Assembly (NCBI RefSeq): GCF_040869045.1
Contig: NC_090322.1
Coordinates: forward strand, 179,008,672 to 179,072,671
From: Eurosta solidaginis
Lineage: Eukaryota; Arthropoda; Insecta; Diptera; Tephritidae
Direction: 5' to 3'
DNA: 64,000 nt
The notes under the pieces were generated by a model. It did no database searches, had not been told where the DNA came from, and worked only from the letters and a program-made list of their open reading frames with translations. Below are positions 11,508-21,139 of the stretch, one piece after another. A program made the position numbers and the translations under genes. The stretch's first letter is position 1. Every line of letters starts with the position of its first letter.

Positions 11508-12106
11508 GGGTCTCCACGTTATCCCCAAAATCAAAATCTCCAAAACAAAATCCCCAAATCAAAATCCCCAAAATCAAAATTCCCAAAATCAAAATCCCCA
11601 AATTCAAAATCCCCAACACAAAATCCCCATTTTATGTGTGAAATAAATTCAAATTAGGTTTAAAATCGCCGCGACCAAAAAAGGCTAATAATCCATACCA
11701 ACTTTCTGCATAGGCGGCCTTCGGCCGCGCTTATAAAAAATAACCCTGGGCTACGCCATGCCAAGTCCGGGTGTGTGGTATAACCGTGGCTCCCGCCACG
11801 GTGATGTCCTTCTGCGTAGTACATGCTTCTGTTAACTTGTTCGAATTAGAGCGACTAGCAGTCCTATATATGGATAAGTACAAATATGTATTGCCAATAC
11901 GTGAATATAATACATAAATATGAATGAAAGAGGAAAGAGATATTGCTATTTTTTACACGGTCATGATGTTTATCATAGCACAGGAATTTTGTGTTTGGGG
12001 ATTTTGATTTTGGGGATTTTGAGTTTGGGGATTATGTGTTTGGTTATTTTTTTTCTTTGGGGATGTTGTGTTTGGATATTTTGTTTTGGGATTTCGTGGA
12101 ACTCCC
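11508..12106. mobile_element. Foldback (FB/MULE-like) element with 9-bp target duplication
   Basis: The 599-bp element is flanked by perfect 9-bp direct repeats TGCACCGAG at 11499-11507 and 12107-12115. Its ends are inverted: GGGTCTCCACGTTATCCCC on the left, and GGGAGTTCCACGAAATCCC on the minus strand at the right. Each arm is a tandem array of about 15 bp, CCCCAAAATCAAAAT on the left (11522-11630) and its complement on the right (11985-12092). The middle has no ORF of note. Nine-base duplications and internally repetitive inverted arms are the classic description of Drosophila FB elements and fit the Mutator superfamily. Confidence 0.85.
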
Positions 12107-12115
12107 TGCACCGAG

Positions 12116-13815
12116 CACAAACAATATGCGCTCTTAAATAAGAAATGAGCTTCAATCTCAATTTAACACTTTCCTAAGCATATGCAAATACGCACGTACT
12201 TACACATGCATATATTTAATACCAGCAAAGACTAAAATACCAAACTGACAAGCTCTGCAACAAAATATGTGCATAGGGAATTCTGCTTATCTGAACAATT
12301 GAAACCAATTTATCTAACTTCTGGCATTCCTGCAATACCTGTAAACCGAAACCAAAGTACTGCTGCTGCTGCATAAAACAACAATAAATAAACAAAGCGT
12401 TTGTTATTGTGAATGAATTTAATATTTGTTGGAACATTGCTCTGTTGGGTATCGACTGCATTACACTTTGTTGCTAAAGGTAGCAGGACAACATCTGTGA
12501 CTGACTTTGTTGAAAGCTGTTTGTTGTTTTTTTTTTGTTTATTTACTTGTTATGCGGACAGAAATTTCAAAACAAATTATGCTACTGAGTAATTATGTTT
12601 TAAAATGTTTTGGCAGTTCATTAATTTACTGTCCGAGCTGAACGCAAAGGCTATCACATGGCTATGAATAAATTTGAAATAGGTTAAAAGGAAGTGAAGG
12701 GGTTAATGAGAGTAGTAAGGGGGGGGGGGGATTAATATTAAACGATATTAACAAGTATATAATAACAAAATTCATGAATAGATACATTCTCATATACATA
12801 CATACATACATGAACGTATTTATATACAGATTATTCAAATTGAAGTTAACGAATTCGATAATTGGCTTGTCAGATTTCCAGTACGTTTCATAAAATGCCT
12901 TCAGCTTGTTATGAATTTAAAGTCTTGTTTGCAGACATTTGTTAGTGGTAAGAAATCGAACAACTGTGCGTACAAATTAAATATTTCTGCCTTTTTATGT
13001 TATATAAAGAAATGCGTGAGTACCAATACTAGTCAAGTTCAACGTGTAAACATAAAAATGTACGTCTAGGAAAATGTTTTTAGGTTAACTTGAGCTCGCC
13101 TAAGGGTTGAAGTAAAACCACAACGGAAGTAACTTTACCAAACCCAAATAAATTCGTGCTTTTCAGGAAGAACTTCGCTAGCTTCTTATCATGAAAACCG
13201 ATACCGACAAGCTTTGGTTTTATTATCGACTTATTATTGATAGCGAATTAATATCTTCGAGATTTCGATTTGTTTTCAGCTTGCTATCTATGTTTTTACC
13301 TTGTCATTGTCCTCTTATTGGTTTCTTAACGGCTTCCTACCGAATGAATACATGCCCGTCATGAATTTTAAATTGAAGTTTTGAAGTATGTGTTTCATAA
13401 GAAACCGCGGAGTCTTCGTAAACACATCAGTAACATGCCGAAAAGAAACTGGTGATTCTCCGATAAGAAATCGGTACATTTTTAATAAAAAAGTTTCATA
13501 ACAACATCGATAACTTTTCGATAACATGCCAATAACAAATTGATTCCACTTTGATAACTTATCTATAAATTTACGAAAACAAACAAACGGATAACTCGTC
13601 GATCAACAATCTATTTAATTTAAACTTAACTTTGTTTCATTTCATTTTGTTTTTTGTTATTTTATTTTATCTAAACTATTTTTGTTTTATTTTATTTTCT
13701 TTTATTTAATTTAATTTTATTTTGATTTTATAAATTATTATTTTATAAAAATTATTTTCAATTAGCTTTATTGTATTTATTTTATGTTAATTTATTTTAC
13801 TTATTTATTTATTTT
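12116..13815. other. Unassigned stretch with simple repeats
   Basis: No gene recognised. It holds a G-run at about 12720-12730, an ATACATACATAC patch near 12795, degenerate CGATAAC/GATAACA words from 13460 to 13620 (similar words recur at 47475-47620), and TTTTATTTTATTT low-complexity DNA from 13620 to 13815. Confidence 0.45.
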
Positions 13816-13820
13816 TTATT

Positions 13821-14114
13821 TAATCACTTTTTTTCTAGCTGGCTTGAGGTCTGAGTTGAAATAAAAACACAAGGGTTTTTTATATATTACCAATATATTT
13901 CGATTACACACGGTAATCGTCTTCAGGGTGAACACTACAAAACATAAAAACAACAAAATAAATAAATAAATAACAAATTTCCTAACATACAAATTTAAAA
14001 AAATTATAACATACATTTTTTTTACACGTGTGTATCACTTGACGTGGAGTTTATCACTGATCGTTTGTTTGTCAACAAATATCTATAGAAGCTAGCAGAG
14101 TTATCTACGTCCGT
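13821..14114 (-). repeat. Left arm of the Penelope palindrome
   Basis: This is the reverse complement of 14572-14867 with only a few differences, such as TTTTTTATAT against TTTCTTATAT and an A/G change near 14060. It contains the end of the endonuclease frame and the 3' non-coding region. Confidence 0.9.
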
Positions 14115-14552
14115 TTTATAGTTCATTCGTTTACTGGTTGGTGTGTTAATAATGTGAAGCATTTCCAGAGTAAATCGTTTTCTGTAATGTTGTTCTTGTT
14201 GAAGAATAGTAGCTTTGTCAAAGTTTGGTGAGTGGGAGTTTTCAGTACAGTGGGTCATAAGTGCAGTTTTTTGGTTTGCAGTATGTTGGCAATATTTGTA
14301 ATCCGATTTGTGTTGCGCTAGTCTAGTTTTAAGTTTGCCTTTTGTTGTTCCAATATATACGCTGTGGCATGGTTGGTTGTTTTTTCCATTGCAAGGAATT
14401 TCGTAAACTATATTGCTTTTTTCTGTATGTGGAATTTTTGATTTTGTTTGATTATATATGTTTTTTAATGTATTTATCGGCTTATGGGCTATTTTTACTT
14501 CATCTTTGTTGTAGCAGTCTGATTTGGCCAATCGTTCCGACAATTTTGGCAC
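14022..14552 (-). CDS. GIY-YIG endonuclease domain of a Penelope-like element
   Basis: The 176-codon frame is open from ATG at 14552 to a stop at 14022. It contains SNIVYEIPC, a short Cys-containing insert, then SVYIGTTKGKLKTRLAQHKS. This is the GIY-YIG nuclease signature in its Penelope form (VYEIPC...C..VYIG.T...L..RL.QHK), with the conserved Arg and a later Glu (near EMLHI) plausible as catalytic residues. In intact Penelope-like elements this domain follows the reverse transcriptase and nicks target DNA. The upstream reverse transcriptase is absent, so the ATG is probably internal to the original polyprotein. The 3' third overlaps the left arm of the palindrome. Confidence 0.8.
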   Translation of the reverse strand: MPKLSERLAKSDCYNKDEVKIAHKPINTLKNIYNQTKSKIPHTEKSNIVYEIPCNGKNNQPCHSVYIGTTKGKLKTRLAQHKSDYKYCQHTANQKTALMTHCTENSHSPNFDKATILQQEQHYRKRFTLEMLHIINTPTSKRMNYKTDVDNSASFYRYLLTNKRSVINSTSSDTHV

Positions 14553-14571
14553 ATAAGCTACTGACTTAAAT

Positions 14572-14867
14572 ACGGACGTAGATAACTCTGCTAGCTTCTA
14601 TAGATATTTGTTGACAAACAAACGATTAGTGATAAACTCCACGTCAAGTGATACACACGTGTAAAAAAAAAATGTATGTTATAATTTTTTTAAATTTGTA
14701 TGTTAGGAAATTTGTTATCTATTTATTTATTTTGTTGTTTTTATGTTTTGTAGTGTTCACCCTGAAGACGATTACCGTGTGTAATCGAAATATATTGGTA
14801 ATATATAAGAAACCCTTGTGTTTTTATTTCAACTCAGACCTCAAGCCAGCTAGAAAAAAAGTGATTA
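14572..14867 (+). repeat. Right (inverted) arm of the Penelope palindrome
   Basis: It starts at ACGGACGTAGATAACTCTGC and ends at GTGATTA, mirroring 13821-14114. The high identity of the arms says the inverted copy was made at or shortly before insertion, or that the arms have been homogenised. Confidence 0.9.
14762..14812 (+). other. Hammerhead-ribozyme-like core in the Penelope 3' region (incomplete)
   Basis: CTGAAGA (14762-14768) matches the hammerhead CUGANGA core. A perfect hairpin follows (GATTAC/GTAATC), then GAAA (14787-14790) and a TATATT/AATATA stem. The mirrored copy lies on the minus strand at about 13877-13926. Penelope-like elements are known to carry hammerhead motifs in their terminal repeats. 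Stem I cannot be formed with the visible flanks and there is one extra base before stem II, so I regard it as a relic or a reduced version. Confidence 0.35.
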
Positions 14868-15059
14868 GTTAACAAAAAGGTCGCCAAAATCAATATTTTT
14901 TATTTATTTTATTATATTTTATTTTATCTGCATTTAATTAGCGGCACTGGCTCATATTGCTTTATACAATAGTTTTGTTATTAATATTAGAGAAAAATTG
15001 CAAAGTTTATAAATGGCGATGGTTACAAGGACATGTTTCTGAATTTCACTTTTTCATCA

Positions 15060-15190
15060 ACTAGCTTCTCGGGAGCTGAGAATTGAACTCGAATCTCCAA
15101 CTTTCATACCAGTGTAAAGGTATGCCTTTAGCCACTCAGGCATGTGAATGCCCTGCTGCTCGCTTTGCAATTGGTCTATACGTATGCCTT
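15060..15190 (-). mobile_element. tRNA-related SINE-like sequence
   Basis: On the minus strand ATGCCTGAGTGGCTAAAGGC gives an A-box-like segment and GAGTTCAATTCTC a B-box-like segment, about 45 bases apart. The stems are imperfect, so it is a tRNA-derived element or decayed tRNA, not a working gene. The layout resembles 8338-8530. Confidence 0.45.
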
Positions 15191-15556
15191 TTTGTTGCTA
15201 TTCCTTTTATTCACCATTTAGGTACATACTAATTCTATATGCTAATTAATCCTAATGGTGTGGAATGTTTTTGGCGCGCTTAAAAGTTTATTTTATTTTT
15301 TTTTTTAATTTTTTATTTTATTTTATTTAATTTTAATTAATTTTGTTTAATCTTAATTTTTTATTTCGCTTTATTTAATTTAATTTAATTTCTATGTTTG
15401 CACTTTATTATTGCATAAAAGTCCAACCAAATAATTTAAAACCAACAAAATCATACGAAGAAACAAACTTCAACTGGATACCTAACCACTTAGTTTTTGT
15501 GAACACTATCTTTATTTCAAACAAATATCAGTGTATACATTCGGGTTGGATTTTAT
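15191..15556. other. AT-rich stretch, no gene seen
   Basis: The segment is mostly TTTTATTTAATTT-type DNA between about 15280 and 15390. A 64-codon frame at 15394 has no recognisable motif. Confidence 0.4.
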
Positions 15557-16829
15557 ATAAGGTGCCACGATTTTCAAACTTTTGTTGATTTGCGGGAGTA
15601 GAGGGGGTCCTAAAAAACACAAAAATGGAATCCGCAGCTCTAGGAAACTCTTAGTTTATGAAATATAAGCTTTTTAATTTCCAAATTTAGTAAAATTTCA
15701 ACTTAAGTCCTGCACTTAAAATTCGGGTCGCACATGTCGATAGTGGTATCAAAAGACGCGTATTTGCGTCAAGATTCAGAATCCGAAAGCAGAATCTGAT
15801 TATAAACCCGAGCAATGTCAACACCCCAAATAATATTATACTGTTTTCACACAGAAACTTAATGATCTCATTTCACCTGCTAATGAAATCGTAAAATTTG
15901 TGCTTTCACACAGAAGTAACTGCTCGATTAATATGAAGGATGAGACAGACAATCATGGCGGAACGATACAAGGTGGGAGCATGTTGACATACCTACAAAC
16001 AAGAAAAATTCCATGTACTTGTAAAATCGATGGACAAATATCAAAATCGTACTGCGCCGGTAGTTGATGTATCAAATCAAATAAAAAAGGTTATAATCAG
16101 CTGTTCGATGCGGCCACCTTGTATCGTTCCGCCATGCAGACAATGACATTTTCTTTGAAAACTAAGAAACGGAAACGGAACGCTGCCAACAGAGTTGCAT
16201 TGTGCTTTTGACTTCATTAGGCATTCGATTAGCTACTAATGAAATAATAATAGATTCGAATTTTGTAGGGAAGATTGAGCTCAATAAGCGTCTTAATGTA
16301 AAAAATTGCCTTTATTATTCAATAAGCCGTCTGTGTGAAATTAGTATTAGACTACAAATTATTCAGAGTTTTACAAAATGCATTGACAGGGTATGTTTGT
16401 TTGCATTTATTCGACGTGCCACCACCTTATAATGTTCTACCAATATAAAAAAATATTGTTGCGAAGCTGGCAACACTATTCACGACCTTCATATGTTATC
16501 GTTTGTTTAATTGCAACAACGAAAAAAGCGACAATAGTATCGACGGGTTTTCCGCGAATAACTTTTAAACGAGATAAAAAATATAGTTTCTGCTTTCGGA
16601 TTCTGAATCTTGACGCAAATACGCGTCTTTTGATATCACTATCGACATGTGCGACCCGAATTTTAAGTGCAGGACTTAAGTTGAAATTTTACTACATTTG
16701 GAAATTAAAAAACGTACATATATTTCATAAACTAAGAGTTTACTAGAGTTGTGGATCATAATTTTGTGACTTTTAGGAGCCCCTCCACCCCTCGAAACAA
16801 AAAAAAATTGGAAAATCGTGGCACCTTAT
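15557..16829. mobile_element. DNA element with ~240-bp terminal inverted repeats
   Basis: ATAAGGTGCCACGATTTTC at 15557 is mirrored by GAAAATCGTGGCACCTTAT ending at 16829. The inverted similarity extends to 15794 on the left and 16588 on the right (about 240 bp each, roughly 80% identical, better in the inner half around CAGAATCCGAAAGC). There is no transposase frame, so it is non-autonomous. No clear target duplication was found, so the superfamily is open. It has been invaded by the 183-bp MITE at 15954-16136. A further inverted pair, TTTCACACAGA at 15845 and its complement at 16330-16340, hints at a third nested layer. Confidence 0.8.
15954..16136. mobile_element. P-superfamily-like MITE, 183 bp, with 8-bp target duplication
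   Basis: The element is flanked by perfect 8-bp direct repeats CAGACAAT at 15946-15953 and 16137-16144. Its termini are perfect 23-bp inverted repeats beginning CATGGCGGAACGATACAAGG and ending ...TGG. The 8-bp duplication, the CATG start and the AAGGTGG at positions 17-23 of the terminus are all shared with the 31-bp inverted repeats of P elements as I remember them. No coding capacity. It is inserted inside the long-inverted-repeat element, so it is younger than that element. Confidence 0.85.
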
Positions 16830-18200
16830 TCAAAATATTCCCCATACATTCTTTTCACCACTTGCATGTAGGTGACGTGCTGTATAATTTCGCCCATATC
16901 AACTCCCCACATTTGTATATTGTTTCATTACGCTACATTCTAGTGACTATTACTCTAACAAACTCTATCACTTCATACATCATAACACTGCCTACGCTTA
17001 CACAGTATTCCATACAACATTATTGTTCTTGTATACATCAATAACACACACTACGCCGATGCTTACTCATTCCCTATTTCTCCATAGCGCACATACTTAT
17101 AGTAATACAACAAACTACGCCTGCGTAACTCCCCACATTTTATAACACTTACACTTAGTTATGCTTACATCAAGGATTCCCCCATACTGTGATCAAAGAT
17201 GTTTAAACATCAAAAAGCTTATATTTTTATCCGGTCCACCCTAATATACATGCAATACAAAAAGATGCGCGAGCAAAATGTTTACTTACTTCGATTTCAC
17301 AATAATATTGTCAAATTAATTTTTCTTGCATTGTGTACGGTAACTTACTTGGTATTTGACTTAACACTTAATATTTGTTTGAGCTATATGCTTAATAAAA
17401 AACTCTTTAATTTATAAGACAATATAAAAGTAAAAATAATTGATTGTACATGCACACACTTGAATTTACACACATTTTTTTTCTAACTCAACTGAATTCA
17501 CTGTTTATAATGATTTTTTACAAAAAAAACAACAAAAATTTTGCACACACTTCACAAAAGTAATAAATATAATTTAAAACGTGAGAAATGTTTTTATAAA
17601 ACCGCGAAAAATACTCTGGATAAGCGCACATGTTTTAAGTTTCGCGACGTATCCCGAATTGGCACTTGGCGCAAGGAGCTTCACGAATATTGCGTGCATT
17701 CATTGCGTCGTTGGCTTTGTTCGCCCAATTCGTGTTGCCATAAACGTCACAGATCAAAACTGTTTGCGCAATTTACGCTTAAATTCGTGTTAATTATGGC
17801 ATATTTTTAGGCGGCCCTCTCAACACAAGCTTTAAGCTTAAGGGCGGACTTTCACAAATTTTGTTTGTTGTATTAAGCCTTAGTTACATTAAAAGGCCAT
17901 ATAAAAGTTTAAAACGTCGGCATGAAATAAGAAAGGCGTTTTTCCTAATTATTTGGCCTGTGCACCATGAAAGTTGAAATAAACAACAAAACAGTCGGTA
18001 GTTCAAAAATGGACAATAATATGTGTACTATGAAAGAAATCACTTTTTGCAGAAATTGCCACTTACAACATTATTCGCGATTAGGCTTTATTTTACAACA
18101 TAATATCAAACTCTGTGACAGGTGAATAACATAAAGTACACGAACTGGTCTAGCAAAGTTATAAAGAAAATTGGAGTACTCAGCATGATTAAGCAGCAAT
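16830..18200. other. Unassigned stretch with a GC-richer island
   Basis: No gene could be identified. A segment at about 17640-17815 is noticeably GC-richer than its surroundings and open in two plus-strand frames (17541-17810 and 17581-17793), with words such as TTGGCACTTGGCGCAAGG. I recognise no protein in it. The rest is AT-rich with ACACTTA/CATACAT-type simple DNA. Confidence 0.35.
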
Positions 18201-18201
18201 T

Positions 18202-19257
18202 TTTATACTCAGCGTGCTTTGCACACAGAGTATATTAACTTTGATTGGATAACGGTTGTTTGTACAGGTATAAAGGGACCGAGATAAATAAAGACTTCCA
18301 TATATCAAAATAATCATTGTCGAAAAAAAATTTTATTGAGCCATGTCCGTCCGTCTGGCCTTTACCACTATAACTTGAGTAAATATTGAGATATCTTCAC
18401 CAAATTTTGTACACCAGCTTATCTGCACCCAGAATAGATTGGTATTTAAAATGAGCGATATAATAACCACGCCCAATTTTTATATATATAACATTTTGGA
18501 AAACACAAAAATCTGATTATTTAGTAAATGATAAACCTAGAATGTTGAAATTTGACATGTGGACTGATATTGAGACTCTTGATAAAAATTTGAAAATTTT
18601 GTTTAAAATGGGCGTGGCTCCGCCCACTTGTGACAAAATCAATTTTACAAATATTATTAACCATAAATCAAAAAATCGTTAAACCTATGTTAACAAAATT
18701 CGGCAGAGAGGTGCCTTTACTATAGGGACTACTTTGAAGAAAAATTAACGAAATCGGTTAAGGACCACGCCCACTTTTATATAAAAGATTTTTAAAAGGG
18801 TCGTGAACGAATCAAATAAGCTATATCTTTGCAAAAAAGAGTTTTATATTAATGGTATTTCATTTCCGAAGAGGATTTATAACAGTATATAGGAAAAACT
18901 TCAAATTTAAGAAAACGGGCGTGGCACCGCCCCTTTTATGACTAAGCAATTTTATATGTTTCGGGAGCCATAACTCGAAGAAAAATTAACGAATCGTAAT
19001 AAAATTGGTTACACAAATTTCCTTATAGTAGAAAATATTTCTAGAAAAAATGGATGGGATCAGTTAAAGAACACGGCAACTCAGATATAAAACAAGTTTA
19101 AAAGGGTCGTAGACTAGAATAATAAGCTTTAACTTAGCAAAAAATAGTTTTGAATCAATGATATTTCACTTATCAAGTTTTAGTGTGATATGTGCAATTG
19201 AAGCTCATGCTGAGTATATAATCTTCGGTTACACCCGAACTTAGACACCCTTACTTG
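18202..19257 (+). mobile_element. TTCGGTTACACCCGAA-family repeat, full-length copy
   Basis: It starts TTTATACTCAGCGTGCTTTG with a terminal hairpin closed by ATACTC/GAGTAT, continues through GAGCCATGTCCGTCCGTCTG and several CACGCCCACTTTTATATA and GGGCGTGGCNCCGCCC modules, and ends GGTTACACCCGAACTTAGAC...CTTACTTG. A hairpin GTTCGG/CCGAAC sits just before the 3' end. There is no ORF. Other copies are at 22640, 26087, 31831, 44304 (minus), 49529 and 60151. It is a non-autonomous family I cannot place in a superfamily. Confidence 0.8.
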
Positions 19258-19560
19258 TTGATATTAGAAAGAACGGGTATTTTTGTTATTGTAAGTAATA
19301 CAAAGAAAAAGGATAAAAAATATTCATGACTTGGCAAAGCTTACATGTGTCAGAATAATAAATTTGTAATCACACACTTAAGGCACACTAATGTATGTAC
19401 ATGTGTATGTATATTTATTTGTGTTGCTATTTTCTTAATTGAATGAATGACTAAGCAGATTGGCTGTCACAAAAAATGCAATGATTAAGCATTTACTTTA
19501 TGACAACAAAAGACTGTGCGTGACAGGGATTTACTATATATTACACGATTTATAATTCAC
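19258..19560. other. Unassigned AT-rich stretch
   Basis: No gene or recognised repeat. It separates a repeat copy from the purine tract. Confidence 0.4.
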
Positions 19561-20125
19561 CCAATAAAATAAAGGTGGAAAAAGAAAATGGAAAGTTTTA
19601 AGGTAAGGAAAGCAAAGGGAAGGAGACAGGGGAAGAAAAAGGAAAGTTAAGCCGAAGGAAAAGTGTACCAGAAAGATGGAGGGGAAGCGCGAAAGAAAGG
19701 TAGAGAGAAGAAGTAAGATGGTGGGGAAAGGGATGGAAGAGAATGGTGAGAAGTGGAAGGGAGCAATAACACGGAAAGTGGGAAGATAATGGAAGAAAGA
19801 GAGAGAGGAAGAGGAGTTTGGGAGGGGTAGAAAGAGAAGGAAAAGGAGAATGAGAAGGAGACAGAGAAAATAGAGCGAGAAGGAGGAGGGGAAGAAGAAG
19901 CAGAAGGAAGCGAAGATGCAGAAGAAGAAAGAAAAGGAATAGGGTATGGAGGGGGAGAGTAAGGGAAGAGGGAAACGGGGAGGAAGAGGGAGATGGAGAA
20001 GGAAAGGAAGTGGGATAAGGAGAGCAAGGGTGGGAGAAGATAAATAAGAAAAGGAAGAGCAAAACGAAAAAGAAGAGGAGTAAAGGAGATGTGTATATGA
20101 GGAGCGAGAGGAATAAAGCCAAAAC
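19561..20125. repeat. 560-bp purine-rich (G/A) tract
   Basis: The plus strand is nearly all A and G (AGGAAAAGGAGAATGAGAAGG style). The complementary strand is open in three frames for 126 to 210 codons, but these consist of S, L, F and P only and reflect composition. Polypurine tracts of this length can form triplex DNA. Confidence 0.9.
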
Positions 20126-20478
20126 ACTTGCAAAAAATTTATGTAACTCATTTGGAGTGCAATCAAATTTCGGCCAAAACAATTTCTGTCAATAATGCTT
20201 ATCCCAACAGCTAAAAATCGTAATTATACTTAATGTATAACTTAAGCAGCAAACCCGAAAAATGCTACAATAGACGACCATTCACTTTCTGCAATTGGGT
20301 AGGAATTTTTCAAAGCAGATGTATGCAATATTACAGTGGCTTCTAGAAAAAAACTTCTAATTTGTTTATAGTCAATCAAGTGGTATTGCAAAATTGAATT
20401 TACGTTTCTTTGCTCTTATATTATTTAAATATGTAGGCATACATACATATGTATATTCATTAAACTAATTTCGCTTAC

Positions 20479-20535
20479 CTTTGTTCTACCTCTGCTGAAG
20501 CCACCATCATCGTGGGGTCGTGGACGCTGACCCGG
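20479..20535 (-). CDS. Probable 57-nt micro-exon
   Basis: On the minus strand the sequence TTTGTTTATATTACAG precedes 20535 and GTAAGCG follows 20479, giving near-consensus acceptor and donor sites. The 57 nt between them are GC-rich relative to the AT-rich flanks and code, in one frame, for PGQRPRPHDDGGFSRGRTK (19 residues, Arg/Gly-rich). A second frame is also open, the third has a stop. The length is a multiple of three and phase 0-0 fits the phase-0 donors of the exon at 54781-55016 on the same strand. The most economical reading is a linker exon of the same gene. Evidence is splice signals plus composition only. Confidence 0.6.
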
Positions 20536-21139
20536 CTGTAATATAAACAAAATGGAAAAGTTGCATAATTGCATACGAAAAATATGAAATGGATTATTAT
20601 TTTAGCCGGCAGTGAAGCGGTTAAAATATTGCGTAAATAGTCAGCGAAAAGCGCTTAATCGTTTATATACCTTTTTAAAAATGTTTTTATCTTAATGCTA
20701 GCCTTTCGTAGGAAAAAAATTATATTTTCAATTACTATTTATCCCCAATTTTTTCTGCTATACAGCCGTGAAATATATGTTTGTATGTACATTTATGACA
20801 TGTGTTTTTAAGTGTATTTATTTTGTTAGTAACGCGTAATTATTGAGGCTTTAAATTTACGTATTTCAATGGATCTGTATATCATTGGTGCACAACGCCG
20901 ACAGAGCTTCGGATACAAAAGCAACTTTGTTGGTAGGTGAATGTGTTTACATGGAGAATAACGAAAAAAGTTTCAAAAAAAAAGATGATAAAAAAATTTT
21001 AAGGGCTACCTTTATATAAATGGACCAAAAAATTGAAGGCAATTTTTCCTTTAATATAGACATAATCTTGTTGAATTTTGACTAAAAAACTTTAGTAATA
21101 GCTCTTGTAAAAGAATTTTAGGATTTAAAACTATTTTGA
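20536..21139. other. Intron sequence upstream of the micro-exon, no gene seen
   Basis: AT-rich DNA with no recognised element. Its first bases (20536-20551 on the minus strand) are the acceptor region of the micro-exon. Confidence 0.45.

Larger units (their letters stand above)
13821..14867 (-). mobile_element. Penelope-like element, 5' truncated, arranged as a palindrome
   Basis: The unit consists of the 3' part of a Penelope-like retroelement on the minus strand (GIY-YIG coding region followed by its 3' region) joined to an inverted copy of its own last ~295 bp. Arms are 13821-14114 and 14572-14867, about 98% identical, with a 457-bp spacer. The right arm therefore repeats the last ~30 codons of the endonuclease on the opposite strand. 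The reverse transcriptase is missing. Penelope elements are known for such terminal inverted or tandem partial copies. Confidence 0.85.

Noticed and set aside
14342..14872. Plus-strand frames of 74-75 codons overlapping the Penelope palindrome
   Set aside because: They are antisense to the GIY-YIG frame or lie in the 3' non-coding arm, where the same 74-codon peptide arises on both strands from the inverted copy.
17541..17810. Possible gene in a GC-richer patch
   Set aside because: Two frames are open, but there is no recognisable protein, no splice sites that fit, and no second copy in the window.
19534..20182. Three long overlapping minus-strand frames (126-210 codons)
   Set aside because: They lie over a polypurine tract and consist almost only of S, L, F and P; all three frames are open at once, which is a composition effect.
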